Assembly: GCA_019843655.1 (NCBI GenBank)
Contig: JACDQD010000005.1
Location: 31,940,954 to 32,004,953, forward strand
From: Lethocerus indicus
Taxonomy: Eukaryota; Arthropoda; Insecta; Hemiptera; Belostomatidae
DNA length: 64,000 nucleotides
Reading direction: 5' to 3'
In this document: one piece after another, positions 37,175 through 51,034 of the stretch
How positions within the stretch are numbered: the stretch's first letter is position 1
How the letters are laid out: each line of letters begins with the position of its first letter
Translations under genes and position numbers: made by a program
Notes under the pieces: generated by a model
Told to the model about the DNA's origin: nothing
Database searches by the model: none
The model's input: only the letters and a program-made list of their open reading frames with translations

Positions 37175-38515
37175 TATTGTGTTGCCTCGTATGGTGTAGG
37201 CATTAAATTAGACTTACAGTAGCGAGGTGCACAAGGAAAGTTTACGTTGTCCAATTACGTTTTTATATCGACGATAAAATCGCCGGTGAACCCCGGTATG
37301 TAAATACCGCTGGGGCTACTGCCGGATTGAATAATCCGGCAATAAATTAGGACTGTTTATATACTGATTAATCACTCGAATGTTCACTCGAAAAAAAGAG
37401 ACAACATCAGTCGGGAATTATAGTGGGGGGCCTTCACGGCGGGTGACCGCGTGGACTGGAACAATAGACTGGTAAGGTGCGTTTTTTCCTTCCGTCTTCA
37501 TCCTTTTTTTTCTTTTTTCTCCCTTTTTCGGCCCGTAACGAATTCTGAATTTCATTGAGTGACCGTGATGGAGTGCGAGGAAGCGGCCCGGACAGATGGG
37601 CCAATCAGTGGCCCATTGTGGCCCATCGGAACCCTGGCGGGGCCCACACGCACACGGTGAATATTTTTAGCCCTCGACGTCATTAGAGACCGGAATTTGG
37701 ATTCTATATATTTAAAAAAAAAAGAATAGCATTCAGACAACAATATGACAGGAGTTTTATAGGGCTTAATGTTTTTCCTCAATAGTTCAGTGGCCGTTAC
37801 CGTTATTGCGATCGATGTAAAGCCCCGTTGAACTAGGGCCTGACAGGATGCTTATTGGCAGTGTTCAAAACAAACATTGTTCTTCTATTTCTTTTTTATT
37901 CCCATTTTTTTTTTTCTAGTAGACACAAAATGAACACTCATCTTAAAAAGTCCACATATTTTTTAAATCAACAGAGATGCTCTAGTCCTAATCTAATCTA
38001 ATTATGTCCTACTGAAATATCCTCAATATAGCTACTTGAAATGTACAGATAAAAGAAAAATTCACGGAATATTAATACGGTACATTACATCAGCATTTAT
38101 TTCAACTCTGTCGATAATGTGTATTGATTTGGCACATTGCCATTGACAGGTTGAAAGTATAGCCAATATTTTACTTAAGGAAAGGATGTTCTTTAAGGGA
38201 CAGATAAGTCTGAAACTTATTCGATATTTGAAGTAAATAAAAACGGGAAAAGGACGATCGCGATTGCGTCGTTGATCGTAACGATGGTACTTTATTTCTA
38301 GATTTGTCCGTAATTGTTATGTATAAATCTTGTAGGAGGCGTCTTCTGAACATAATTTGTTCGGTAGGGAATGCCGGCGGGTCGGCTCCAGCTAGGTATG
38401 TCGTCTGAGTTTCGATAGGAATGCCTAGATTGGCCACCGAACCACTGTCAACACATCCTCCTGAAGACATAATACGGCGACAATTTAATTGTTCCGAAAC
38501 CGTAACTATTTCACC
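37175..38515. other. gene-poor DNA
   Basis: No supported gene. A 100-codon frame on the - strand (38171-38470) begins MSSGGCVDSGSV but matches no family that I know. Confidence 0.4.
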
Positions 38516-38739
38516 GTAGATTTGTTGTGTTTATTGTCTCCTCTCGCTGGTGTGGTCTTTTGCTAGACGGGTTTCAGCCGCTCGCCATCTTCAGTAGCGG
38601 TGTTACTCGCTATTGGCACTTTGGATATTTTTCGGGAGACATCCTCACTGCACTGTCACTAAGACCGCACTAAACCGGTCTAGCAAAAGACCGAACGTTA
38701 TTACAACCCCTCGCAGACCACAAAACAGGTATGTTAAAC
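38516..38739 (+). mobile_element. hairpin element copy G, two arms with both ends
   Basis: It begins GTAGATTTGTTGTGTTTATT (the shorter end) and continues CTCCTCTCGCTGGTGTGGTC, CTAGACGGGTTTCAGCC and CGCCATCTTCAGTAGCGG. The inner parts are deleted. The return arm is CTAAACCGGTCTAGCAAAAG, CAACCCCTCGCAGACCACAA, ending AACAGGTATGTTAAAC. The flanks CCGTAACTATTTC (38500-38512) and CCGGAGCTATATT (38740-38752) agree at 10 of 13 positions, a possible eroded target duplication. Confidence 0.8.
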
Positions 38740-39905
38740 CCGGAGCTATATTGTTCATTAATGCGTTATACACGAGTGCTAACTATAATATATTTGATAA
38801 TCCGAATAACCTTCGCGGGCATATATAAAATTTTAAATTGGGCAACTCGAGTAAAAAAATTTTATGGATAAGGTATGATTGATATCCGATACAATAAATA
38901 GCCATATATATTCAACGGTATGTCAAATTACCGATTAAAAATTTTGTAATTATTTCCAACCGATTAATTGATACACTTTTAAACTGTTAATAAACGTCTG
39001 TGTGATATTGAACACTGAGACCGATCAATTTTTCAATTCAAATTAGGGTCGTAAATTTGGACAGGCCAATCTCTTTGCCCAGGAGTCAATTAATTTTACT
39101 ACTTATGAATCAATCTTGAGTCCGACGTTCGGACACTTTCTGCCGTATGGTTTCTGGATCAGAACGTCCACCATATCCAGAGTTATCAATTATAGCCAGA
39201 TTTTTGTGGCCGATTTACGCTAATAACAATAATTATTGGGGGTTCGATTGGCCGGCGGGCGGATAAAAAAAGGTTGGAAACGGGACCGGCCGTATGAAAT
39301 TTTTATGAATTTTCAAAAGGAACCGCCCCGCCAGCAGGCATCAAATTACAGACCGCTAAAGACGGCGGCGCTAATTTATCCCCGCGAAATTTGCATACAA
39401 GAAATTATCCTTCGAGTCCTGTTTGATTGACCGTGGGCCGGTGGATTTAACTTCTTACCGATACGCAGGATGCGAATCCGACGAAGATAAAATATCCTGC
39501 CGTCCTGCGAAAGCGTTAACAGGAAAATAAAAATTAATATAAGATCGAATCGGATTTATAAAATAAGGTAAAAAATTTTCTTCGATTCCGAAGCGGCCTC
39601 CAATCAAAGCATAAAAATCGCCTCCCGCCCCCCAGCCGAACGACAGCCCCCGAACAAATAATAAAATCAAAAAAACCTTTCCGGAGAAATAAGTTATCCC
39701 CGGATTCCGAAACTCTCGACAGTTTATAAATATTTATGCCCATTATTATTGTAATTCGTCCCGGGGTTTAACGGCGTCCGAGGTGTCCACGCCTACCTCT
39801 CATCCTCCTCCACCTCCTCCGCTCCTATAAAGTCCAGATCCCATTCTAATTTCAAGATGGGGATCGTAAAATGTTTCAGAGCGGCCACCGACGTCAAGAG
39901 AAATA

Positions 39906-39913
<8 letters not shown>

Positions 39914-39939
<26 letters not shown>
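39914..39939. repeat. (CT)n microsatellite
   Basis: Pure CT run of about 26 bp. Confidence 0.9.
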
Positions 39940-40490
39940 ACATTCTCTCCTGGTTTCTCTCAGCGTGACGCCCATGACGCGTATAATACAATACTATATA
40001 TAATATTATAGTTCTAGTTTGCATTGCAGTACATGTCTGAAATAAAATACCTTGGGTAGGTAAAAAACTCTCACAACTGAGGAATTGCAGGCAATTTTGT
40101 CAAAGGTTTTTTTTCTTTTAGTTTCTTCGCTGAAACATTTCCTAATAGTGCCCGTAAACTGGGTCTATGAAATGTGTTTATTCTTCATCAAGTGGCCATT
40201 CGTACGCGATACATCCTGGTCATGGGAAACCTCGCGACAAAACGATTTCATACTTTTCAATATGTACACAAGGCCACAAATTGGGAAAAATCCTAAGGGA
40301 AACCCGACGCTACGTGTTGTGTTAGTGTTGGGCCGGTGTGTTGACACGGTAACTGGTAGAGGCACGTCCCCCGTCCCCCCCCCAGGTTAGAGAGCGGTCG
40401 CTTACCCGACTGTCGTAAATCAGACGCCGGTCGTCGGGAGCCGGGAACATAAACCGCCGGCGCATAAACACTGCTGACTATTGTAGGAGC

Positions 40491-40618
<128 letters not shown>

Positions 40619-42754
40619 AGTAAACGATATGGAAGGAGGAGAAGGAGGAGGAGGAAGAGTGTATACCGGATGGTATACGACCATTCCCAGTCCCCCTCAC
40701 ACACTCTCCCATCTCTCTCTCTCACTCTCCTTTGGGTCTTTCACACTCCTCTCTCATTCTCGGGACCGTTCCGGGGCGAGAAACGCCGTCCCCTCTCAGC
40801 GGGCGACGGCCCGGTCAGGGTGACGACTATCCCATTGAGGATTGAGGCCCCCGTAGGGAGCCGCTCGGCTCCGCGTCGGGACCACCTGGGTAAAAAAACA
40901 AATTCCCAGTTTTAAAAAATATTATATTACCCCATTCCGGAAATTGTCCCCCCGGCCACGAGTAGGAGGCGGTAAACTACCGTTATTTAATGCCCGCCAC
41001 CTTGGACAGTTCGAACCGGCCGTTTTTTGGTTTCGGTTGTTTTATTTTTTCAGACTGTAAATAAGCGCCCCCCCGGTAGGGAATAATTCCGGGGCGCTAA
41101 TTTGAGCACCGTTATTATTTGAAAGGCCAACTTTCTGTAACGAAAGCTCCAAGTCAAATTTGCGATACTCTAAAGAAGAAAGAACTGACAGGTACGGTTC
41201 CCGCTTGAGAATTTTGAGATTCAATATTGACATAGTTTCGGCTTCCACAAGAAACGGAGCAAAAAATCCGGCTGTTATTCCCTTATACGATTCCAACATA
41301 ACCAAGGCCCCTATTCGAATATTTGCAATATCCCAAAGGAGTAACACAATACGTAATATTTCGTCTCTGGGTCAATATATTTATGCCCTTAAATAGGAGT
41401 TTTCAGTTTATGAAAAAAATATATAATAGACGGTGGTAGTACGAGATATCCTTGATAATGTTCAAAGGCCGAATACCTTCGGGTGCAGCTTTTAATATAT
41501 ATATTTTCTGTTTCGCACATGCAAACGCACCCCGATTACCGGCGGGGTTGCACCCTGTTATTTGCGGCGCACGATTCCGACCGCGGTTTATTTGGCCATA
41601 GTGAAAATAGTCGTCATTTCAGAGAGCCCGCCCATTTCTTCAATGGAGATCTCAAACGGCCGGTCACGCGATACGCCAATAGTCGGTCGTTCGCCAAAAA
41701 AAAATACCCGGCCGCCAGTGACAAATTGATTTTCGGTTTTGGGGAGTTTTTCGGTTCGGCGAAATTGTTTCAAACAGAAAGTCTCGGCCGAGAAAATATT
41801 GCCAATTTGAGTCCCACATCCTAGACCTTGCTGGATGACCCTGGTTTGCAAGGCCAGGTTTCGGGTTCTCCCCAGCGAAAGTAGCGTTTTGGAGAAGCGT
41901 TTATACACCCAATAAGGACTAATGAATGTGGCCCACACACCTAACAATTATACACACAAGAAGGGATTTAGTTTAAGGTCATTACAACATATGATTGACA
42001 ATTATTGTCCGATTATTAACTATTATTATGTATACGAAAAGTCTCATATTTTTCACTTTTTCGAATTATCTCACCATTTTCTGTCAGTATAGGTGTTATG
42101 TAACTGTATGGTATATGTTAACTTTAACGACTTCGGTAACTATAAATTGATACGGAGTCTTGTACAATTGATTAGAAGCAATTGGTTATGATAGACCGGT
42201 TTATCGTTTGGAGTCATCAGCAGCAATTGTCACCGGGCGATGTTTATTTATTCGGCCCGAAGACGGACCGAGTCTCGTCCACAGCCATTGAAAATTGTCG
42301 CCTACTTACTATAGTACCTGTAACGAGGATGAAATGTATCCGGGGACGATTAGATTTCAGTATTACTTTTTCACGGTACATTTCCATCGAGCTCTGTGGT
42401 ACGTCGCCAGATGGCCCCTTCACCGACACAGATTGATCCTAATCCTGCGGCTTTAGGTTGATTGACGGCCATACAACGCGCCTCCTTACAGTAAAAAATC
42501 AATACATTATTTATTATTATTAGCATTTACGATACGGAATCATTGAAGACGATTTCTCAGTCGGTGGTCGATTTCTCAGTTAATGATCTCCTCTCATATT
42601 ATAAGGACTGCTATTGTGTTAAAATAATAATCCTTCAAGAGGCCTAAACATATTTGAACCAACTCAGATCACCCGATGGTCTCAAGGAATTCAACGATGA
42701 TGCAAAGAAATGAGCATAATTGAGAGTATGAAGAAATAAATGACTAAATATGAC

Positions 42755-43106
42755 TCGTTTGTGGTGTTTCTGTCTCCTCTCGCTGGTTCGGTCTTTTGCT
42801 AGACCGGTTTCGGGCCCGCTCGCCATCTTCAGTAGCGGTGTGTTACTCACTGTTGGCACTTTGGATGTTTTTCGGGGCATCCTCACTGTAATGTCACTAA
42901 CACAGAGCTACTGAAGATGGGCGAGCGGCCCCGAAACCGGTCTAAAACTAAAACTAAAACTAAAAGAAACTTGTTGACATCAAACGCCCGATAATCAAAA
43001 AACCGGAATAAGCCGTTCGACGATATAAAAATTTCCACATTACGAGTGAACTGAAGAAGATCGAGTTGGAAAACTGGTGTATTCGAAACCCCTCGTGTCA
43101 GACCAG
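42755..43106 (+). mobile_element. hairpin element copy H, interrupted
   Basis: The left arm begins CGTTTGTGGTGTTTCTGTCT and carries CTAGACCGGTTTCGGG and CGCCATCTTCAGTAGCGG. The return arm starts at about 42899 (AGCTACTGAAGATGGGCGAG), reaches GAAACCGGTCTAAAAC at about 42946 and is then interrupted by about 130 bp. That insert begins with a 6-bp repeat (AAAACT)n. The outer end resumes at 43079-43106 (GTATTCGAAACCCCTCGTGT, CAGACCAG). Confidence 0.72.
42941..42964. repeat. (AAAACT)n hexanucleotide repeat
   Basis: About four units in the interrupting segment of hairpin copy H. Confidence 0.85.
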
Positions 43107-43316
43107 TTATGCCCGCTGGCCCTCGGTGAACTGTCACATCGGTACGATATTATTCTCCGACGGCGGTGTCAATAAATCGTATCGTATATTTTGACAGGGG
43201 TCGGTCGTTTCGCTTCGCGCCGATCGGAATCTCGACCCTTATTGAGAGTTGGCCCAACACCGTAGGGATGTCATCAAGCCCCTACCGTTCACTTCGGTAT
43301 GCGTGTCAACGCCAGA

Positions 43317-43336
43317 GTGTGTGTGTGTGTGTGTGT
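43317..43336. repeat. (TG)n microsatellite
   Basis: Pure GT/TG run of 20 bp. Confidence 0.9.
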
Positions 43337-46300
43337 CGGTAATGATCCTATCGGTAAAAACGTTGGGGGACGCAGACGGGGGGTTTAGTAGTCGTTTGAG
43401 GGGTAAGGCAGGGGGGGACGGGGGGGGTCTTTCAGACAATGGCCGCTTTTAACGTCGGTCGATGATGGTCGATTTCCAAACCCCCCCCCTCGCATCCTCC
43501 CACCCAGTAAATACTACCGAGGAGTATAAACACGCCACCGGTGATAAAGTGAAACTAATTCTGTATCTCCATGTTTATCGCCCCTCCCCCGTCCCTCACT
43601 CTATCTATCTCTCTCTCTCTTTCTTCAATCGAAGGCGGAATAAGAAGTTAGCTCTTGACCCGGGGCTGACGATCAACGTGCGTGGATAAATCAACGGTTG
43701 ATGGCCACCATTGTCGAGTGGGCCGACGGACTTACATCACGACAGCCAACGGGCCACCCACCCCGGCCCTAATGCACTTTGAATACATTATACCTCGGAA
43801 CGATATTGTTATTACTTCTTATTTATTTATTCTTTGAAGCGCTTCATCGATATTTGTCGAATTCGTGTGTCACGCAAATCGCTTACAGGGCGACCTTTCT
43901 TCGTATCGAATATATTAAACTATTGTTTTCTCGAATGCCCATTAAACTATGTCGTTATGTTTTTGTCCTAATGAATACCAACTGAATGAGGCGCTTTTCC
44001 AATATGTGCCCTACGCCTTCGGGGTACAACACACTATGTTGAAGAAATGAATTGAAACAAAAGATGTATAACTGTGCGTGGACGTTGCTCAAGATAGGAT
44101 ACTTCCTGGGCGGAAATATCGGGCGAGGCGGCGCTCAGATAAGGTCTAGTCGGTAGGCGACGATTAAAGACCGATCCGGGGGGGGATGGAGTGGGGGGGA
44201 GGGGGAGGACAAATGTCGTGACACTTGTCGTCCTCCACCGTCGAAGAGTCGGTTGGTGGCCGCCTTCTAATTAGAGGCCGCTATAAATAACCGGTTTGCG
44301 ACGATAAGACCGTTGATAACACGAGGAGAAGGGGATGGAGTAAAGTGTTTTGTGGGGGCGGGGGGAGAGTTCAGAAAATTTTACAAACCGGATGCGGAAG
44401 CAGTCCCCGATTAGTCTAGCGGTGTCTATCCAGATCGGGGGACGATACCGACCAACTCGCCTTCGAGTCGAAATTATATACTTAATGGAAATTAATCGGT
44501 CCTACAAATTCATCACTGAACGGCGCCAGTTTAGGCCGCCGACGGTAACCAGAATTTCCCCGTTAAACAAATTCCATTTCCCGAAACCTTGTTCTGAATG
44601 TATCTCACGTGCAAGACAGAAGAGGGAATCAACTAGACGAAAAATATTTAACCTAATAGTAGCACACTATAAGCTGTTTATTAAATAGCTGTTCTGTTGG
44701 CTTGTTCTACTCACGGTTTCGCTCAAGTACCTCCGACAGTGTCTCGAATCGGAATGGCGCAGATGGGTCAATATACTGAATAGGGGATCAACAGTCACTC
44801 TCCGGGAGGCGAAATGAAACCCGCTGCCGTCAAAGGCCCGCATCCTCCGGGTACTGTTTTTACATTTTTTTTTTTAAATTCGCGTTAATTATCACGGTAG
44901 GCTCTCGAAGGCGGTTTGAGAAAAAAAAATAAAAATAGGAAGCGGTATACCTTCGCAGGGCAGATGCCTCTAGGTTCACGAGGGGGGTGGGGGGAGGGAG
45001 TATTTATTTCCCTTTAAGATTATGCAAAAACCGTCCAATTATAGTGCGGCCTATATGTGGGTGCTTAGTTATGCCGCGGCTCGTGGAGCGCACAAAGAAA
45101 GGAAGTAAAGGAAGGGGGGAGGGAGAAGGAAGAGGAAAAAATGTTGAATAGCGTCGCAGAGAAGAGCGGTAGAAGGAAGGGCGTAGCAGGTGCGTTACAG
45201 GGCACGCCTACGGACGAACGCGCTAAAGCCGCAGGGCATAGGGCAGGGGGGGAGGGCGGTATATGTGGGCAATTTACATACGGCTAATGCGCCCCCAACT
45301 CTCGCCCCTCCATTGTTTTACACGTGTATTGTCGCTGATAAAACCGCCCCCGTACAGGTGGGCCGCATCCACGGCCAATTAGCATATTGGCTGCCGGGAT
45401 GGGGTAATGAAATTATAATGGGATTTTCTCCGCCGGGCGGTGGTGGATTTTCAGGACGCAGGGCCGAGCCCTCATCCCGGACGAGGGGGGACGGCGGGGG
45501 GGGCGGTGTTTTATACCCTGGAAGACGTACACCTCCGGTCCTGAAGGGAGACCCGTTCGGAGGAAGCCCCCACGTACGCGGAATGCATAATAAAAGGGAA
45601 TTAAGTATACGATAATTGTTTAAATTAGTAAACGCCTTACATTTATGTCGTTACTTGGACAGTGTCCAACACTCGTCACCTTTGAGGCCTAAAAACATTG
45701 ATTAGTTTCAATTCAGTATAGAAGGTGTTATTCATCTGAAACCCTTTCGAGTTTTCAAATTTCCCAGGGGATATTCTTCAGGTTTCAAACCGCAATAAAT
45801 ATAATAAAAATCGAAACTCCGCGCCGGAGGATATGAAGAATTCCACCGGTGAATAAAACCATTCCAAAATATGAGAGGTTGAATTACAATACTCGTTTAG
45901 AAACTATGATTTGTCCAGAAACTGACTCTATAAAATGTTCACATTTTACTTTAATCGGTCGAAATGTTCAACTACCGACCATTTTCACAATTCAAATAAT
46001 AGTTAGTTATACAATTTCGCAGCAGCGAAATCTTCAGTTTAATTATAGGTGCGGGCTAATGTAACCCGGATGCTATTTCCAGCGCCTATTAGATCTTAAA
46101 ATGTACCGGGTTCGGCTTCAGTCCGCATCGAATATTGAACAGGCTTCAATAACGTCTCGGTATTAGAAATTCGTACGTGCGGTTTTTTCCAAATTATTCC
46201 AATTAGCTGTGTAATTTTTGGCCCGCATCCGCAGCCGGCTTCCGTATTCCGTGTCTGACACTTACTTAATTCGGCGAGAGTCCCTCGTAGTGCGAGGCAG

Positions 46301-47065
46301 AGAGTGTCTTCCATTAATTAGGAAAGCGGAAGAATTGTAACTCAAGCTGTTTCTGTCAGTGTTTTGTTACTCTCTGTTTCTCTCTCTCTCCTCCCCTTTC
46401 CCTTCCCCGGTATCTTCTCTCGGTTTCTCGCTTCCTCCTGATGTTCTGCTAATTGAATGCCCCCTTCGCCCTCCGTTCGGGGCCGGCGCCGAAGACGGAT
46501 TGCCGCCTCTTAATGAGGTCTCGCCCTCTCAGGAGTCATCATGATTTGTGCCCCACGACCGCCGGGTCATACTTCACACGGCAGAAGGAAACACTCGTCC
46601 TCTGTCTGGGTAAGGGGTAAACACTCCCCCTTTCCTTCCTGTAAACAGGAGGCCTCCTGCAAATCCAAGACTTAAATTTAACTTGTTGGCTAACCCCCCG
46701 AATTTTGGGTACTGACGGCGCCGAAAACAATGGAATGAAAAGAGTATCGGAGAATGAAATCAGTGAAAATAACTACGCGTTTGTATCGGTTTTCACCGGC
46801 TGTTTGTTACACCTCCTCTTCAGGATTGTTTCTTTTCATTCCCACTCCGTCTTGTCCGTTCCCCGCTCCACCCTCCGAAGGTATTCGTTCAACAAGTGTC
46901 GGGTCGGCGAGTCAAAGGGGTTTCGAAGGGGCTGGGGGGGGGGGATATTCGTGCGCCGGAATTATCTCCGAGGAGCACGCCCACTTCTGACAATTTAGGA
47001 GATGGGCAGCGCCTAATTACAGCCCCGAGGAGCAATATTTGTCGAAAGGTGGTCAATAGCGGTGT

Positions 47066-47107
47066 AGAAGAAGAAGGAGGAGGAGGAGCAGGATGAGGAG
47101 GAGGAGC
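47066..47107. repeat. (GAA)n/(GGA)n trinucleotide cluster
   Basis: GAA then GGA repeats with small interruptions. Confidence 0.85.
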
Positions 47108-50100
47108 GGAACGATATATATAACAATAGCAATAATGAATAGCGGCCCAGATGGCGACAACAACGAGGCCTTTCGAGATTGCTCAGCTCACGATATCCAC
47201 GAAGCCTCTTTCACAATGGCCGGTCTGTTCTGCTCCCAATAAATCTTGTATCGGCCCTCAAGAGGAGGAGGAGGTGGAGGAGGATGATCCCTATCTGGGC
47301 GTCTGGCTCCTCGGAGGCGCCGACTCCATTAAACTCTCCTAAATATCCGTCCCGAGGGCCGATCACCTCAAGCACCGATTAAATTAGACACCGACCCCGC
47401 CCCGGTCATCGAACACTCTCATACATTTCCTATTACCATTCATAGCGCTAGGCAATTAATGTTTAATATTATCACTCCAATTTCAGCTCTCCCGGTGAGA
47501 GGAGACAGAAGATCGAGAAAACTGCTCAATTCCAAACCCTAACCGACATATATTCCGAACTAATTTTAATCGCATTTTAACACAGACTTTTAGTTCCTTA
47601 ACTTTTTGGACTTACTTCTGTAATAAAAGTCTGATTGTAAATGCTTAGTTTATTAAAGTTTAATTAAAAATTATATCCACTTCTACCCGTCAGATTGACT
47701 CGGCAATGGGTGATAAGGGTCATGGGAAGGGGTAGGCGGGGGGGCGAAATGTTTTCGAATGTTATTTCCATTTTATTGTTCTTATACTTATCCATTATTT
47801 TTTGGATTAGGATAAGATCATGTAGGGACTCCGGTTCGTCGTTTTTCCCTCGTACGTATGGAGCAAAAGAAATGAGCTGGACCGTTCCAACTCTTCAATC
47901 AGATATCCGATAACGGTTTCCATTTATCTCCGCTTCCGTGAAATATCGCTTAACAGATATCCGGAATTTATTTTTCTTTGCCAGTTCACTGGGAAGAATA
48001 CTGAGGTTGAAATATTTTTGTCCCTGACTGTATAACAGTGGGTTTAAGAAAATTATCAATTCGAGAACTATCCAGAAATTGTTATATTTTGGCCCTTTGA
48101 GGAGGGCTGAAAGAGTGAGCTCGAGAAATTGGCTGCAGAAAATATCTACATATCTTCCCCCATTATTGCGATGCGAAGATGATACGTTTTGTTGTCAGAA
48201 ACAAACGGTGTCGATTGCAGCAATATTTTAAACTTATCTTTTGTAAATTAATCCTTCTATTTTGACAACTGCAGATAGAAAATCCCTTTTTCTGTGTGCG
48301 GAACGGGGTAGGGGTCTACTGGGGGGAGGGGGGACCTGGAAGTAAGGGAGCTCGGACTACCGGCCATTCCCATAGGGCGCGGGCGTCGTCCCGGATTGTT
48401 AGATATGGTCTGGAAATCGGCGTAGAAAACAAATAGGAGACGGCGCAGCGGGCGGGCATCAGCCTGGAAAATAGCCCCGGGGGTGGGCGCACCCCTCACA
48501 ATGGGTATCATCGCTTTATGCTCGCATTTCACGGACAATAAAGCCGGCCCTCGGCCCTGGGGGAGCCCCAATTAGACACGGCCCGGCATCCGCTAATAAA
48601 TGGATATTAATTTATGTGGCCCCAACCACCCCCGCCACCGCCAACGGCGGATTATATACCCTTCCTCCCGCCGCAACCCTCCCACACGACACCGCTTAAC
48701 TGGCAAGTCTCCAATTATCTCTCCGATGATTCCCCGCCGAATAAGTAGCTGGCGGTGGAACCCACATGACGCGAATCAAGTTCGAACGAAATTCAGTACA
48801 CGAACTATATACACGAATTCACAATTTTTCGGAAAATAAAAATGTAACAAGCTCCTTCTCACCTGGTGTCCCAAGGTAATTTTCTAGTGCCTGTTTGCAA
48901 AGACACATATTTTTTATTCAATATAAGGTCAATGTTTTTCATACAATATCTCAACACGGTCGCAAGATATCAAAGAAAAACGTTTGCGGGTTCATAAACT
49001 TCTGCATCTTCCTTTACGGATAGGTGCCACATATTCGATTACGGACATTTTATTAAGCTTAGGAGAAGTCTTCTATCCTCAAAATCGGCAATGAAACTTT
49101 ATAATGATTATACGGAAGGTCTATTCAATTTCAATTGTATTCATTTGAGGCACCAGTGCATGAGCAGGACAGTTTTCCAGATTGTTTCCAATAGATATCG
49201 TATTTATTTAAATTACATTTAAAGAAAGTAATACGTATTCCGTTTAACGAAATACAGTCCGGTCATCGACCTTAGCCCGTTTGGAGGGTGTGTATTTGAA
49301 GCGTGATGGCTTCAGTTCTCGTGAAAATGTGTCGGGGGCGGTACTGATTATTCTAATGGGGGACGGCGAACAAGTGTTATCGTTATTAATATTCATTTGT
49401 CCAATTAGACGGATAAATACGGTAGTTTTATTCGCGTACGGCCATCGGTCCCGAGTCCAATTAGCCGGTCGGTGAAGATGTTAATGTGGTATTGGCGTGC
49501 GATACCGGAGTGGAGGAGGCGGAGATCGGGACTCTGTCTTAGTTAACGAAGTGGGCAAGAAGCCATTAGAGCCGCCCGGTTAAGTATAAAAAGGACTTCG
49601 CCGAGTCGACAGATGGGCTTAATTGACCCGTCGGTGGCCCGACTTGGTCCCGTCGGGCTATTAATCGGTAATAGAGAAATAATATTACAGTCGAAGAAAC
49701 AGTCTCCCGTCCGGTAGGCGGTACGGTACGGTACGGTGGTGGGTTCGTATCGATGAATCCGTGATCGTGTCGAAGAAACGCGAATTTCTTATGTAACGAG
49801 CTATTGCTTTCACGTTCGCGATCGTGTAATAATGGACGTACAACTGCTTATTAGTAAGAGATGCACGTAAGATACACGCGAGCGTATATAGAAACCAATA
49901 AGACTCATTCGCTCCACCGATAGTCTGTGAGGTCGGCAAACGAACCCCTGGAGCGTTTGTAACGAAACCGGTCTAGAGATGGACCTACGAAGAGAGTGGT
50001 GACGGACCATCATATGTCCTATGAGATCGAAACAAATTCTATCGCCTGGTCTCGCGCAAAATAAGACTGAAGGCGTGTACGGGTTTTGCGGTTCGTGTCT

Positions 50101-50898
50101 GCTGTCTGTGTGTGCCTTTGCGGACGGATGGACGGAGGAAGCGGGACCGGGGAACCACCGTGGAGGAGAAAGAGAAACACAGATGGAGGGAGATAAAATT
50201 GTAACGCCCGGCTGAAAAGAGAACAAAGAAGCTCTTCGCGCCGCCGCCCTCCGAGCCCCGTTTAAAATGATACACAATATTATAGTGGGCACTAATCACG
50301 CGTAAAGATTCACGGTTTCCGATCGTCCACAACATTCCCCACCCCCACCCCACGCCCCCAAAACCCCCACATTCTGATTTATGGTGAGGCCACCCTCGCT
50401 GGTCATGGTTCCCACCATTGTTCCATCCCCCCCCCGATAATCGTTACAAAAGGCGGACTTTTCGTTTCTCATTCGAAGGGAATTATCTCTTTCAACATTC
50501 TTTTTTCTCCCCCTTTCCGCGGTCATTTAGAAAGCCGGATAGGACGGGCTCCGGGCGCGATATTATGTGTGGTGTATCGCACCATCTATCGGATCGGGGA
50601 TTAGGACTCGTTTTTTTTCCTCTTCCTCTCCGCCCTATCTCGGCACGTAACGACATAAATTCGTGGAATAAAAGAACGTCCTTAGGATGATCAAACCCGT
50701 CCTAAAATGGACATCAGAACGATGCTTTCGAAGTATTAGTATTTCGACGGTCAACCAGTTCGCTACCGGGGTCTTCTGGAGAAAACATACACCGTAGCCC
50801 GAGATTTTTTTCGCGATTATATGAAATAAATTGGAATAGATTTTATGTCTGTGTATTTAGAACAGTCTAAAAGAGTAAAATAAGTATTCTTTTAAACT

Positions 50899-50967
50899 GA
50901 GACAAATATGTGACGCCGGGCTATAGATAAAAACTAAACGCTGTAGCCCACGCCCCAAATTTGTCTC
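50899..50967. repeat. inverted repeat / stem-loop
   Basis: About 27 bp on each side of a 14-bp loop. GAGACAAAT at 50899-50907 pairs with ATTTGTCTC at 50959-50967. GGGCTATAG at 50918-50926 pairs with CTGTAGCCC at 50941-50949 (one G-T). Between them pairing is partial. It may be a small MITE relic; no protein is associated. Confidence 0.65.
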
Positions 50968-51017
50968 ATATGTGTGACACATATACGTGTCTAAGTGACT
51001 CAAATGATGGGACGTTT

Positions 51018-51034
51018 TTCTCTCTCTCTCTCTA
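51018..51034. repeat. (CT)n microsatellite
   Basis: Short pure TC run. Confidence 0.85.

Larger units (their letters stand above)
43107..50892. other. gene-poor DNA
   Basis: No supported gene in 7.8 kb. Contents are a TG run (43317-43336), CT/GA tracts, a GGA cluster (47066-47107), several G or C runs and a GGTAC pentamer run near 49725-49738. GC-rich frames such as 45190-45615 lack any recognisable domain. Confidence 0.4.

Noticed and set aside
38171..38470. 100-codon frame on the - strand beginning MSSGGCVDSG
   Set aside because: Not recognisable and without splice or neighbour support.
45190..45615. 141-codon glycine- and proline-rich frame
   Set aside because: Explained by GC- and G-rich DNA with no stop codons; no family resemblance.
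47500..47525. GTGAGAGGAGACAGAAGA, similar to part of the hairpin arm
   Set aside because: Only about 18 bp and no flanking arm order; too short to call.
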